A stretch of DNA of 7,076 bases from Chloroflexota bacterium (GTDB taxonomy: Bacteria; Chloroflexota; Dehalococcoidia; DSTF01; JACRBR01): contig JAKAMA010000126.1 in the NCBI GenBank assembly GCA_021813085.1, positions 1 through 7,076 of the forward strand, read 5' to 3'. The translations under genes were made by a program, and so were the position numbers. This document shows, in pieces, positions 1-5,971 of this stretch (position 1 is the first letter of the stretch; each line of letters starts with the position of its first letter). The notes beneath the pieces are model-generated. The model searched no databases. It saw nothing but the letters and a program-made list of their open reading frames with translations, and was not told where the DNA came from.

Positions 1-168
1 CGCCTCATCGACGAGCGCTGCCTGCTTCGCCGCCCACTCACGCAGGTGTGATGGGATCTTGTCCGAGGCGAGGTAGTCCGCGAGCTGGCCATAGCGCGCC
101 TCGACCTCGTCCTGGCCGGCGTCCTCGCTGACGCCGAGGAGTGAGAAGTAGGTCAGCGTCGGCGCCAT
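1..168 (-). CDS. Degenerate J-domain-like protein, N-terminal part (cut by left edge)
   Basis: The first 56 codons are visible; the C-terminus lies beyond the left edge. The start ATG at 168-166 has a purine-rich ribosome-binding site (AGGAG, about 8 nt upstream) and follows the stop of the PCYCGC gene by 33 bp, so the two are probably co-transcribed. Residues 6-17 (TYFSLLGVSEDA) match helix I and the following turn of a J domain ('YxxLGVxxxA'), and residues 21-33 (EVEARYGQLADYL) resemble helix II. The HPD tripeptide needed to stimulate DnaK ATPase is absent: the aligned place reads ASDK (residues 34-37), keeping only the Asp. Such J-like domains may act as protein-interaction modules rather than as DnaK co-chaperones. 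What the rest of the protein holds (membrane segments, for example) cannot be seen. The coding call is firm; the family call is moderate. Confidence 0.7.
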   Translation of the reverse strand, partial: MAPTLTYFSLLGVSEDAGQDEVEARYGQLADYLASDKIPSHLREWAAKQAALVDEA

Positions 169-201
169 GGTCGCTCTCCTCTCCCGCTCGAGCCGGCCTC
201 G

Positions 202-738
202 CTACTCCGGCGGCAGCGGCGTGTCGGTACCCGGCGCGATCGACGCGTACTTCGCATCGATGGCCGCGCGGATTGCGCGCAGCGGCTTGCCCTGCTCGGT
301 CATCGCCTTGGCGTCGAGCGCGATGTCGACGCAGATCGTGCAGTCCGAGCCGTGCTCCTCGAAGGTCAGCGACGCCGCGCCCCCCGGCTTGACGAAGCAG
401 TCGCGGTTGTGACGGTGTCCGGCGTGGCCGCCGCAGCCGCAGTAGCAGGGCATCCAGACGAGCACGTCCGGGTGCTCGAACGCGAAGCGGTACGCGGTCT
501 GGACGTCGCCGGATGCGCCGGTGATGAACGATGGCAACGAGCGTGCATCCCAGGCTGTCATCTGTCCCGCGGATGCGCTCATGCCGGCGTCGGCGCCGGG
601 CGCGTGACTCGCGCCGCCGTCGCGCACGACCGCGTAGATCACCCCAAGCCCGCCGGCGACGATGACCGCGGCGGCGGCGAGCGCAACGGCCAGCGGCCGT
701 GCGATGCCCCGTGGCTGGTGTCCGTGTTGCGCGCTCAT
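202..738 (-). CDS. Membrane-anchored PCYCGC-motif protein
   Basis: A 178-residue protein. Residues 1-14 are polar with Arg and His, residues 15-38 form a hydrophobic Ala/Val/Leu-rich segment (membrane anchor or uncleaved signal), residues 40-60 are a low-complexity Gly/Ala/Ser linker, and the conserved domain starts near 62. It carries PCYCGC at 97-102, then HAGHRHNRDCF (105-115) with Cys114, and SDCTIC (131-136) with Cys133 and Cys136, giving six cysteines and several histidines arranged as a likely metal- or redox-active site. This matches the PCYCGC family (Pfam PF13798), whose biochemical function I do not know to be established. The frame is open upstream to 954, so the start is a choice. 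I prefer ATG 738 because the hydrophobic segment then lies close to the N-terminus and GAGGG lies just upstream; an ATG at 768 is the alternative. The next gene follows after 33 bp. Confidence 0.85.
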   Translation of the reverse strand: MSAQHGHQPRGIARPLAVALAAAAVIVAGGLGVIYAVVRDGGASHAPGADAGMSASAGQMTAWDARSLPSFITGASGDVQTAYRFAFEHPDVLVWMPCYCGCGGHAGHRHNRDCFVKPGGAASLTFEEHGSDCTICVDIALDAKAMTEQGKPLRAIRAAIDAKYASIAPGTDTPLPPE

Positions 739-934
739 CGGGCCCTCACTTTCGGTCGGTATCCCCATGCACCATTGTTGACCTCGCGCCGGCCGGATGC
801 ATCGGCCTGCGCGCACATCTTGGTTACAGCGCCGCCGAGCGGCGGATAGCTGCGCGGCCGGGCGGCTGGAGCGGTGGCATGTATCCAGTGGTACAGACGC
901 GGGGGCGGCGGGGTGATCTAACCGGGGATAGAGC
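739..934. other. Gap between hemA and the PCYCGC gene
   Basis: This is 196 bp without a supported gene. It contains a near-palindrome around GATGCATC (791-807) and a short GC hairpin at 830-844 (arms CGCCGC/GCGGCG, 3-nt loop) with no T-run after it on the minus strand, so it is not a convincing intrinsic terminator. I see no confident -35/-10 pair. The gap is large enough to hold a separate promoter for the PCYCGC gene, so that gene may or may not belong to the hemA transcript. Confidence 0.5.
791..807. repeat. Operator-like near-palindrome upstream of the PCYCGC gene
   Basis: GGCC-G-GATGCATC-GGCC. The 8-bp core GATGCATC (796-803) is perfectly palindromic and is flanked by GGCC on both sides, offset by one base. 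It lies about 53 bp upstream of the chosen PCYCGC start. It could be a regulator-binding site, but short palindromes of this kind also arise by chance in GC-rich DNA and I recognise no known operator. Confidence 0.2.
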
Positions 935-2275
935 TCAGGACGATCCGTCCGCATGCCCGTCCGGGCGGGGGCCGGGCTGTGCGGTGTCGAAGCGGTCGCC
1001 GGCTCGCAGGCCGAAGAGCCGGAGCAGCGCCTCCTCGGTCTCGTGTCCGTCGCCGCTCCCCGCCTGCGCCCGCAGCAGCGCGATGGGGTGGTGCAGCAGC
1101 TTCTTCTCGATGGCGAGCGTGAGCGCTTCGATGCGCCGACGGTCTGCCTCCGGCAGGCGGTCCAGGACCGCGGCGGTACGGGCCAGTTCGGACTGGCGGA
1201 TCGCCTCCGCGCGCTCGCGCAGCGCCATGATCGTGGGCACCACGCGGCGCGTGGCGAGCCAGCGCTCGAACGCCGTGGCCTCCTGTTCGATGATCGGCGT
1301 CACGAGGCGCGTTTCCGCCCGGCGGGCGCGTACGTTGGCGGCGACCGCCGCTTCGAGATCGTCGATGTTGAACAGCCGGACGCCGCCGATCTCGGCAGCC
1401 GACGGCTCGATGTCGCGCGGCACGGCAATGTCGATGAGGAGGAGCGGCCGGCCCCGGCGCTCCTTCATGGCACGCATCAGCGTCTCCTTCGTGAGCACGT
1501 AGTGTGGCGCGCTCGTGCAGCTCATGACGATGTCGCACACGAGGAGCGCGTCCTCGAGCCGGGCGGCGGTGACGGCGCGGCCGCACTCGAGCGCCAGCGC
1601 GTGGGCGCGGCGCTCGCCACGCCCTACCATGGCGATCTCCGCGACGCCGCGCTCGATCAAGTTCTTCGCCGCGATCGCGCCCATCTTTCCCGCGCCGATC
1701 AGCAGTACGCGCGATCCGTGCAGGTCGCCGAACTGGTGGCGCGCCAGCTCCGCGGCCGCGTAGCTCACGGACGCGGCGTTCCGCCCGATCGCCGTCTCGG
1801 TACGCGCCCGCCGGCCCGTGGCGACGGCCCGGTGGAAGAGCGCCGTGAGCACCGGCCCGGCGGCGCGCTGCGCGACGGCGCGGTCGAGCGCCTGGCGCAC
1901 CTGTCCGAGGATCTGCGGCTCGCCGACGATCGCCGAATCCAGCCCGGACGCGACGGACAGCAGGTGACGCACTGCGTTCTGTCCAGTGAAGGAGTAGGCC
2001 AAGGGCTCGAACTCGCTCGCGGACACGCCGCGGTCATCGCTCCAGAACCGCTTGAGCGTCACGGCGGTGCGCAGCTCGGGCGGCGCCACCGCGTACAGCT
2101 CGACGCGGTGACACGTGGAAAGCAGGACCCCCTCAGGGACATGCGCCCGCAGCGCCACCAACGCCCGGTCGAGGTCGGCGTCCGGAAAGGCCAGGGACTC
2201 GCGCAGGCTAATCGGCGCCCGCCGGTGGCTGACCCCGACCATCACGACGCGGAGCGAGCCCTCACCGCTGGTCAT
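935..2275 (-). CDS. hemA: Glutamyl-tRNA reductase
   Basis: NADPH-dependent cytoplasmic enzyme that reduces glutamyl-tRNA(Glu) to glutamate-1-semialdehyde, the first committed step of C5-pathway tetrapyrrole (heme) synthesis. The 446 residues are slightly longer than usual because of a polar tail after about 426. Visible landmarks in order: VGVSHRRAP (13-21); catalytic loop STCHR (53-57) with nucleophile Cys55; GEPQILGQVR (118-127); GRRARTETAIG (154-164); the NADPH Rossmann glycine motif LIGAGKMG (192-199); DIAVPRDIEP (282-291); FNIDDL (302-307); then a long helical C-terminal dimerisation domain. The residue after the catalytic Cys is His56 (codon CAC), whereas the STCNR form I know from the family has Asn. 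The start ATG at 2275 lies one base after the stop of the upstream cytochrome, and its GAGGT ribosome-binding site (2286-2282) is inside that gene, which implies translational coupling. Confidence 0.97.
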   Translation of the reverse strand: MTSGEGSLRVVMVGVSHRRAPISLRESLAFPDADLDRALVALRAHVPEGVLLSTCHRVELYAVAPPELRTAVTLKRFWSDDRGVSASEFEPLAYSFTGQNAVRHLLSVASGLDSAIVGEPQILGQVRQALDRAVAQRAAGPVLTALFHRAVATGRRARTETAIGRNAASVSYAAAELARHQFGDLHGSRVLLIGAGKMGAIAAKNLIERGVAEIAMVGRGERRAHALALECGRAVTAARLEDALLVCDIVMSCTSAPHYVLTKETLMRAMKERRGRPLLLIDIAVPRDIEPSAAEIGGVRLFNIDDLEAAVAANVRARRAETRLVTPIIEQEATAFERWLATRRVVPTIMALRERAEAIRQSELARTAAVLDRLPEADRRRIEALTLAIEKKLLHHPIALLRAQAGSGDGHETEEALLRLFGLRAGDRFDTAQPGPRPDGHADGSS

Positions 2276-2276
2276 C

Positions 2277-3617
2277 TCAGTACCTCATCGGGTTGTGCGA
2301 CTTGCCATGGCAGACCAGCGTGCATGTGCGGGCGGCGCGGTCCCAGACTGGCGCGGCGGCGCCGGAGACCGGTTGCACATCCGGCGCGAAGTTCACGTCG
2401 CCGGGGTACGTCCGGTTCGCGCTCCACGGCGCGAAGGCCGTCCCGTGCGTCCGGAAGTGGCACTCCGCACAGATGGCGTTGCCCTGCCCCGCGCCCGCGG
2501 TATCGATCTCCAGGCCGCCCGCGCCCATGCCGCGGATGCCGCTGATGTGCACGCCATGGAAGGGATAGTTGGTGTCCGGGCGCGGGTCGCCGCTAACGTC
2601 GGTGAATGGCGCTTCCCGATGACACAGGAAACAGAGCGCGAAGTCGCCGCTGTTGTAGAGCTCGTTCGCCGGTTTCAGATCGCGGTCCCGGTAGTTGGCG
2701 ATGAGCAGGCCGCGGTAACGGCTCGTGTGCGGCGCCAGCCGCGCATCGCCCGGCGGCGTCCCCGGTACCGCCGGGCTGCCGACGAGCCGGTAGTTGCCGT
2801 GGCAGTTGACGCAACGGATGGTCGACGACGTCGTGAAGTTCCACAGCTTGCCGCCCGCGAGGCTCTGCTGGAGGGCGGAGCTCGCGTTCCGCCCCGGCGC
2901 TTCTACCGGGTGGTACGACGTATTCGCCGGGTCGAACTCCGCCCCGACGTCGTATTTCTGTTGCGATGCCTTTGTGTACGAGAGCTGCAAGGTGTAGCTC
3001 GAATGGCACTTGCGGCACAGCTCGTCTTCGTAGGTGATCGGGTTGACCCACGCCGGCGGGGATGCGGCGTTGGCACCGGAGATCTTGGCCAGCGCGCCAG
3101 ACGCCAGCCAGCCGTTGGCCGTCTGCACGGGTGCGGCCGCGTTGGCCGCGTGCGGGTTGTGGCAGTCGCCGCATGCCGCGTGACGGTTGAGGACGCCGGC
3201 GAACTCGTCGACCTGGCCGTTTGTGTGTGTGGACAGCGTCGTCGCGGGGTGCGCGTAGAAGCTGCTCGTGGCCGGGTCGTTGGGCGGGACGTTGGTGTCG
3301 GAGTATTCGCTGGCGACGTTGGAGTTCGCCCCTGTGCCGTTGTGGCAGACGAAACACACGTTGCTCTGCGGCGCGGCGCGATTCAGGCCGCCGCCGCCCG
3401 CACCCGTGTGCGTCCGGTGGCACGTCGCGCAGGCGTCCGCCGTCGCCGTGTAGCCGCCGTGCGGGTCGAGGAACGGGCCCGCCGCAGCGGCCGGCCGGCC
3501 GACGCCGGGCCAGCGCGCGCCGGCCAACACCGCCAGCGCGAGCGCGGCCACGAGGGCTGCGCGCCGGGCCAGGGCCATTGCCCGAAGCAGCCATGCCACC
3601 TCACCCGCGCTGGTCAT
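2277..3617 (-). CDS. Secreted multiheme c-type cytochrome (7 CXXCH + 1 CX3CH)
   Basis: The chosen start gives 446 residues. Residues 1-19 are a longish n-region, 20-34 a hydrophobic core (AALVAALALAVLAGA), and an AAAAG stretch near 43-47 is a plausible signal-peptidase region. Heme c sites are CATCH 63-67, CFVCH 88-92, CGDCH 149-153, CRKCH 201-205, CVNCH 269-273, CFLCH 329-333, CAECH 383-387 and the spaced site CTLVCH 432-437 at the C-terminus. The first pair (CATCHRTH ... CFVCH) follows the doubled-CXXCH pattern. No C-terminal membrane anchor is seen, so the protein should be periplasmic or extracellular and carry electrons. The frame stays open to 3809, but that would overlap the upstream cytochrome. 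ATG 3617 keeps a signal peptide and has a modest AGGT ribosome-binding site; ATG 3578 (MALARRAAL) is an alternative. The stop is one base from the hemA start. Its physiological partner is unknown. Confidence 0.93.
   Translation of the reverse strand: MTSAGEVAWLLRAMALARRAALVAALALAVLAGARWPGVGRPAAAAGPFLDPHGGYTATADACATCHRTHTGAGGGGLNRAAPQSNVCFVCHNGTGANSNVASEYSDTNVPPNDPATSSFYAHPATTLSTHTNGQVDEFAGVLNRHAACGDCHNPHAANAAAPVQTANGWLASGALAKISGANAASPPAWVNPITYEDELCRKCHSSYTLQLSYTKASQQKYDVGAEFDPANTSYHPVEAPGRNASSALQQSLAGGKLWNFTTSSTIRCVNCHGNYRLVGSPAVPGTPPGDARLAPHTSRYRGLLIANYRDRDLKPANELYNSGDFALCFLCHREAPFTDVSGDPRPDTNYPFHGVHISGIRGMGAGGLEIDTAGAGQGNAICAECHFRTHGTAFAPWSANRTYPGDVNFAPDVQPVSGAAAPVWDRAARTCTLVCHGKSHNPMRY
2282..2286 (-). 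promoter_or_regulatory. hemA ribosome-binding site inside the upstream cytochrome gene
   Basis: On the minus strand GAGGT lies 6 nt before the hemA ATG and is made of the last sense codons of the cytochrome gene, whose TGA falls between it and the ATG. Ribosomes finishing the cytochrome are therefore placed to restart on hemA, tying HemA synthesis to cytochrome translation. Confidence 0.75.
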
Positions 3618-3631
3618 CACACTACCTGCCG

Positions 3632-3663
3632 GCGGGGGACCGGCCGCGTGACCGGCCCCCCGC
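3632..3663 (-). other. Intercistronic stem-loop between the two cytochrome genes
   Basis: Read on the minus strand, GCGGGGGGCCGG (3663-3652) pairs with CCGGTCCCCCGC (3643-3632) across an 8-nt loop, giving a 12-bp stem with one G·U pair. The pair is G·U only in minus-strand RNA (A·C on the other strand), which agrees with the direction of transcription. The stem starts 21 nt after the upstream stop and ends 14 nt before the next ATG. No U-run follows, so it is more likely an mRNA-stabilising, processing or translation-tuning element than a full terminator. Confidence 0.6.
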
Positions 3664-3684
3664 TTCGTCGCATACAGCGAACCG

Positions 3685-4764
3685 TCACTTGTTGTGACAC
3701 TTCTGGCAGATCCCGCGGTTGTCCATCCGCAGGAGCCGGCTGTCACCGGATCCGTTCCCGGTGTGACTGCCATCCGGCTGTTCCACGCTGCCTGAGTACA
3801 TACCGACACCCGTCGCCGCGGTCGCGTTGCTCCCGTGTGCGGCGTGACACTTCAGGCAACTGCCGCTCAGTGTCACCGGGCCCGCACGTCCGTGCGTGTC
3901 ACGGCCTGCGGGGTTCGTCGTGTGCCGGAACTTGAAGATCGCGTCACCGCTGCTCGCATCAGCCGATCCGGTGCTCGCCCAGTACCGGGTGTGGCACGTG
4001 GTGCACCACTTGCCGACCTGCCGCCCCGTGATCTCCGTGTCCGCAACCGGACCCGGTGGGGACTGGATCGCCGCCTGCCACTGGTCCGTGTACGACACGT
4101 CCCAGTAGTTGGTGGTCGAGTAGACCTTCGGGCTCTCGTCCGTGAGCAGGCCAGTCATGTCCGGCATGAACGCCGGGAGCGGCGCCCCGTACGACAGCAG
4201 GCCCGCCGGCACCTTCCTCAGGACACGGTAGTTGCCGTCCCCATGCGGGTCGTGGCACTTGCCGCAGGCCAAGTTGAAGCTGGACTTTCCCGGATCCGCG
4301 ACGGCGTTGATGGCACCGTAGCCCCAGATCGTCTGAGGGGTGCCCGACACGCTGTGCGTGGATCCGGCCGGCAGACCCGGGGCCGCGAGGACACCGATGG
4401 CCGACGACGGCGGTAACGATGGGTCCGCCGTGTTGATCCGTGCGTTGGTGAAACCACCTCCCCGAAGAGCTCCCCCATCGGACTTGTTGGTCCCGTCGAT
4501 CACGTCCAGCGACGAGCCGGCTGCAGCCGGCCCGTGACATGACGCGCACAACGAGGCCTGATCCTGGACGAGGTTCGGTTCGGCCTGCCCGCGGTGCGCC
4601 CGGTGGCAGGCCGCACAGCCATCGGCTGTGGCCCCCCATCCCTTGATGTGCGGACCGTTATCGGCCTGGGCGGACGGAGCGCCGGACGACATCACGACGA
4701 ACGCCATCACCGCGAGCGCGACCGCTACCAGCCATACAGGCACGGCGGGCCAGAGGATACGCAT
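3685..4764 (-). CDS. Secreted six-heme c-type cytochrome
   Basis: A 359-residue protein with an N-terminal export signal: a single Arg at 2, a hydrophobic stretch at about 9-26, and a plausible cleavage site after SAQA (31-34). Six heme c sites follow: CAACH 50-54, CASCH 73-77, CGKCH 167-171, CTTCH 254-258, CLKCH 303-307 and CQKCH 353-357. CAACHRAHRG...CASCH and CGKCHDPHGDGNYR are typical of doubled-CXXCH cytochromes (Pfam PF09699 type), where the extra His after CXXCH often supplies a distal heme ligand. The final motif lies only two residues from the C-terminus, and there is no C-terminal anchor. The N-terminal block (ATADxCxxCHRxH) is shared with the next gene's product, so the two look like diverged paralogues or products of a common module. 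The start has a near-ideal ribosome-binding site (4781-4772). Role: exported electron transfer; donor and acceptor unknown. Confidence 0.94.
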   Translation of the reverse strand: MRILWPAVPVWLVAVALAVMAFVVMSSGAPSAQADNGPHIKGWGATADGCAACHRAHRGQAEPNLVQDQASLCASCHGPAAAGSSLDVIDGTNKSDGGALRGGGFTNARINTADPSLPPSSAIGVLAAPGLPAGSTHSVSGTPQTIWGYGAINAVADPGKSSFNLACGKCHDPHGDGNYRVLRKVPAGLLSYGAPLPAFMPDMTGLLTDESPKVYSTTNYWDVSYTDQWQAAIQSPPGPVADTEITGRQVGKWCTTCHTRYWASTGSADASSGDAIFKFRHTTNPAGRDTHGRAGPVTLSGSCLKCHAAHGSNATAATGVGMYSGSVEQPDGSHTGNGSGDSRLLRMDNRGICQKCHNK

Positions 4765-4771
4765 TGCTTCC

Positions 4772-4781
4772 CACCTCCTTT
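4772..4781 (-). promoter_or_regulatory. Very strong ribosome-binding site for the six-heme cytochrome
   Basis: On the minus strand AAAGGAGGTG matches the anti-Shine-Dalgarno of 16S rRNA over almost its whole length and ends 7 nt before ATG 4764. The other genes here have shorter sites (GAGGT, GAGGAG, AGGT). This fixes the start codon and suggests this cytochrome is the most highly translated product of the locus. Confidence 0.8.
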
Positions 4782-4880
4782 CTCGTGGTGGATGTCATCG
4801 CGCTGGCGGGTTCACCCATATTCCATGTTCACGGTGGACAACCTCCCTTCCCCGCTACGGCCCGCCCGGCCCCGCGGCCT

Positions 4881-4907
4881 GCCAGCGCGCCCCCGGGGCG
4901 TGCCGGC
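4881..4907 (-). other. Intercistronic stem-loop after the NHL gene
   Basis: On the minus strand GCCGGCACGCC (4907-4897) pairs with GGCGCGCTGGC (4891-4881) over a 5-nt loop CCGGG. This is 11 positions with one G·U and one A/C mismatch. It begins 20 nt after the NHL stop codon, almost the same spacing as the stem-loop behind the six-heme cytochrome. There is no T-run after it, so termination would be incomplete or factor-dependent if it occurs at all. Confidence 0.45.
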
Positions 4908-4927
4908 GTTCCGTGCCGCGGCGCCAG

Positions 4928-5971
4928 CTAGTCGCTCCATGTCTGCACGCGCCCGTTCTCCCGGTCGGTGACGTAGAGCCGCCCGCCCGAGAACGCGACG
5001 CCGTTCGGGAACCGGAACTGGCCGTCTCCGGTGCCCGCCTCTCCGAGGTCACGCAGGAACTCGGGCCGGTCGCCAGAGATGTCGTACACCTTGACGGTGT
5101 GCGCCGACGTGTCCGCGACGAAGAGATGGTTGTTGCCGTCGATCGCGACGCCGCGCGGCATCGCAAGGTCACCCTTCGCGAACCCGCGCGCGATGGCGGT
5201 GAGGAACTTCCCGTGCGCGTCGAACGCCTGGACGCGGCCGTTGTTGCCGTCCGCGACCCAGATCCTTCCGCGGTCGTCCACCGCGAGGCCGTTCGGGTAC
5301 CAGAACTTGCCTTCGTCCGTACCCTGGCTGCCGAACGTCAGCTTCAGCGTCCCCGACGGGTCGAACACCAGCACCCGGTGCTTGTCGGCCGACACGTCGG
5401 TGACGTAGAGGTTGCCGTCCTTGTCGAAGGCCACCCCCATCGGATGCCAGGCGCCGACAAGCCGGAGCAGGCGGACCTCCGCCGGATCGAACGCGCGCAG
5501 AAAGGCGCCGTCCGCGGAGAACACGTCGAGCGCATCGTTCGCGCGGTCGGTGACGTAGACGTCGCCCTGCGGGCTGACGGCGATGTACACCGGCACCCGG
5601 CCGTTGGCCGTGGTGTTCGGGGGCGCGAACGACGACAACGGGTGCCCCTGCGGGTCGAAGATCCGGACCATGCGCTGGCCCGCGCTCTCCGTGACGTACA
5701 TCCGGCCGTCGCGTCCGACGGCGACGCCAAGCGGTTGCGCGACCCCGAAGACCGAGCTTCGGTATTGCTCGCCCTGGCCGGCGAGGCCGGGGATTTGCGC
5801 ACCGGGCAACTCGCTGATCGGCTTGCCCGTCTTGAGATACTGCGTGCCGAGCAGCACGACCCACCCGAGAGCCGCCAGCACGATCAGCACGACGACCAAC
5901 TTCGCCCAGCCAGGCATCCGCGACGTGCGCCCCGGCGGGCCCTCAGGCTGCGGCCACGCGGTCGCCGTCAT
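4928..5971 (-). CDS. Membrane-anchored six-bladed NHL-repeat propeller protein
   Basis: A 347-residue protein: a basic N-terminal segment ending RTSRMPGWAK (15-24), one hydrophobic transmembrane helix (about 25-43), then an exported region. Six NHL blades are visible, each with a PxGVA-type strand followed by a D/N-G turn and a (L/M/V)YVTD or similar strand: about 79-106, 127-153, 177-204, 226-252, 271-297 and 321-346. Six blades would close one complete beta-propeller. NHL propellers bind proteins or other ligands and usually lack enzymatic residues; I see no catalytic motif. The start ATG overlaps the TPR gene stop as ATGA (5971-5968) and has a GGGGGTGA ribosome-binding site 7 nt upstream, so the two are translationally coupled. 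By context (followed by secreted multiheme cytochromes) it may be a docking or assembly scaffold at the outer face of the cytoplasmic membrane. That role is inference. Confidence 0.92.
   Translation of the reverse strand: MTATAWPQPEGPPGRTSRMPGWAKLVVVLIVLAALGWVVLLGTQYLKTGKPISELPGAQIPGLAGQGEQYRSSVFGVAQPLGVAVGRDGRMYVTESAGQRMVRIFDPQGHPLSSFAPPNTTANGRVPVYIAVSPQGDVYVTDRANDALDVFSADGAFLRAFDPAEVRLLRLVGAWHPMGVAFDKDGNLYVTDVSADKHRVLVFDPSGTLKLTFGSQGTDEGKFWYPNGLAVDDRGRIWVADGNNGRVQAFDAHGKFLTAIARGFAKGDLAMPRGVAIDGNNHLFVADTSAHTVKVYDISGDRPEFLRDLGEAGTGDGQFRFPNGVAFSGGRLYVTDRENGRVQTWSD

Larger units (their letters stand above)
4765..4927. other. Gap between the NHL gene and the six-heme cytochrome
   Basis: This is 163 bp without a gene. 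In the transcribed direction it holds a stem-loop (4907-4881), a G-rich stretch, then a more AT-rich segment around 4841-4815 with TTGTCC followed 15 nt later by TATGGG, a poor but possible promoter, and finally the strong ribosome-binding site. A second promoter for the cytochrome-hemA part of the operon could lie here, but the -10 is weak and I do not call it. Confidence 0.4.

Noticed and set aside
830..844. Short GC hairpin in the hemA-PCYCGC gap as an intrinsic terminator
   Set aside because: It has a 6-bp stem without a T-run, about 90 bp after the hemA stop; easily chance at this GC content.
739..954. Extended start of the PCYCGC gene at 954
   Set aside because: The extra 72 residues are Arg/Pro-rich, overlap the hemA 3' end and put the membrane segment far from the N-terminus.
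953..2545. Long plus-strand open frame (530 codons) opposite hemA
   Set aside because: It is antisense to a well-conserved hemA, its composition is Arg/Ala/Gly-rich with no domain, and it exists because GC-rich DNA rarely forms stops.
3618..3809. N-terminal extension of the second cytochrome up to 3809
   Set aside because: It would overlap the end of the six-heme cytochrome, bury the signal peptide inside the protein, and run through the stem-loop.
2115..3935. Plus-strand open frame of about 600 codons opposite the cytochromes
   Set aside because: The minus strand carries regularly spaced CXXCH motifs and signal peptides; the plus frame has none and crosses three gene boundaries.
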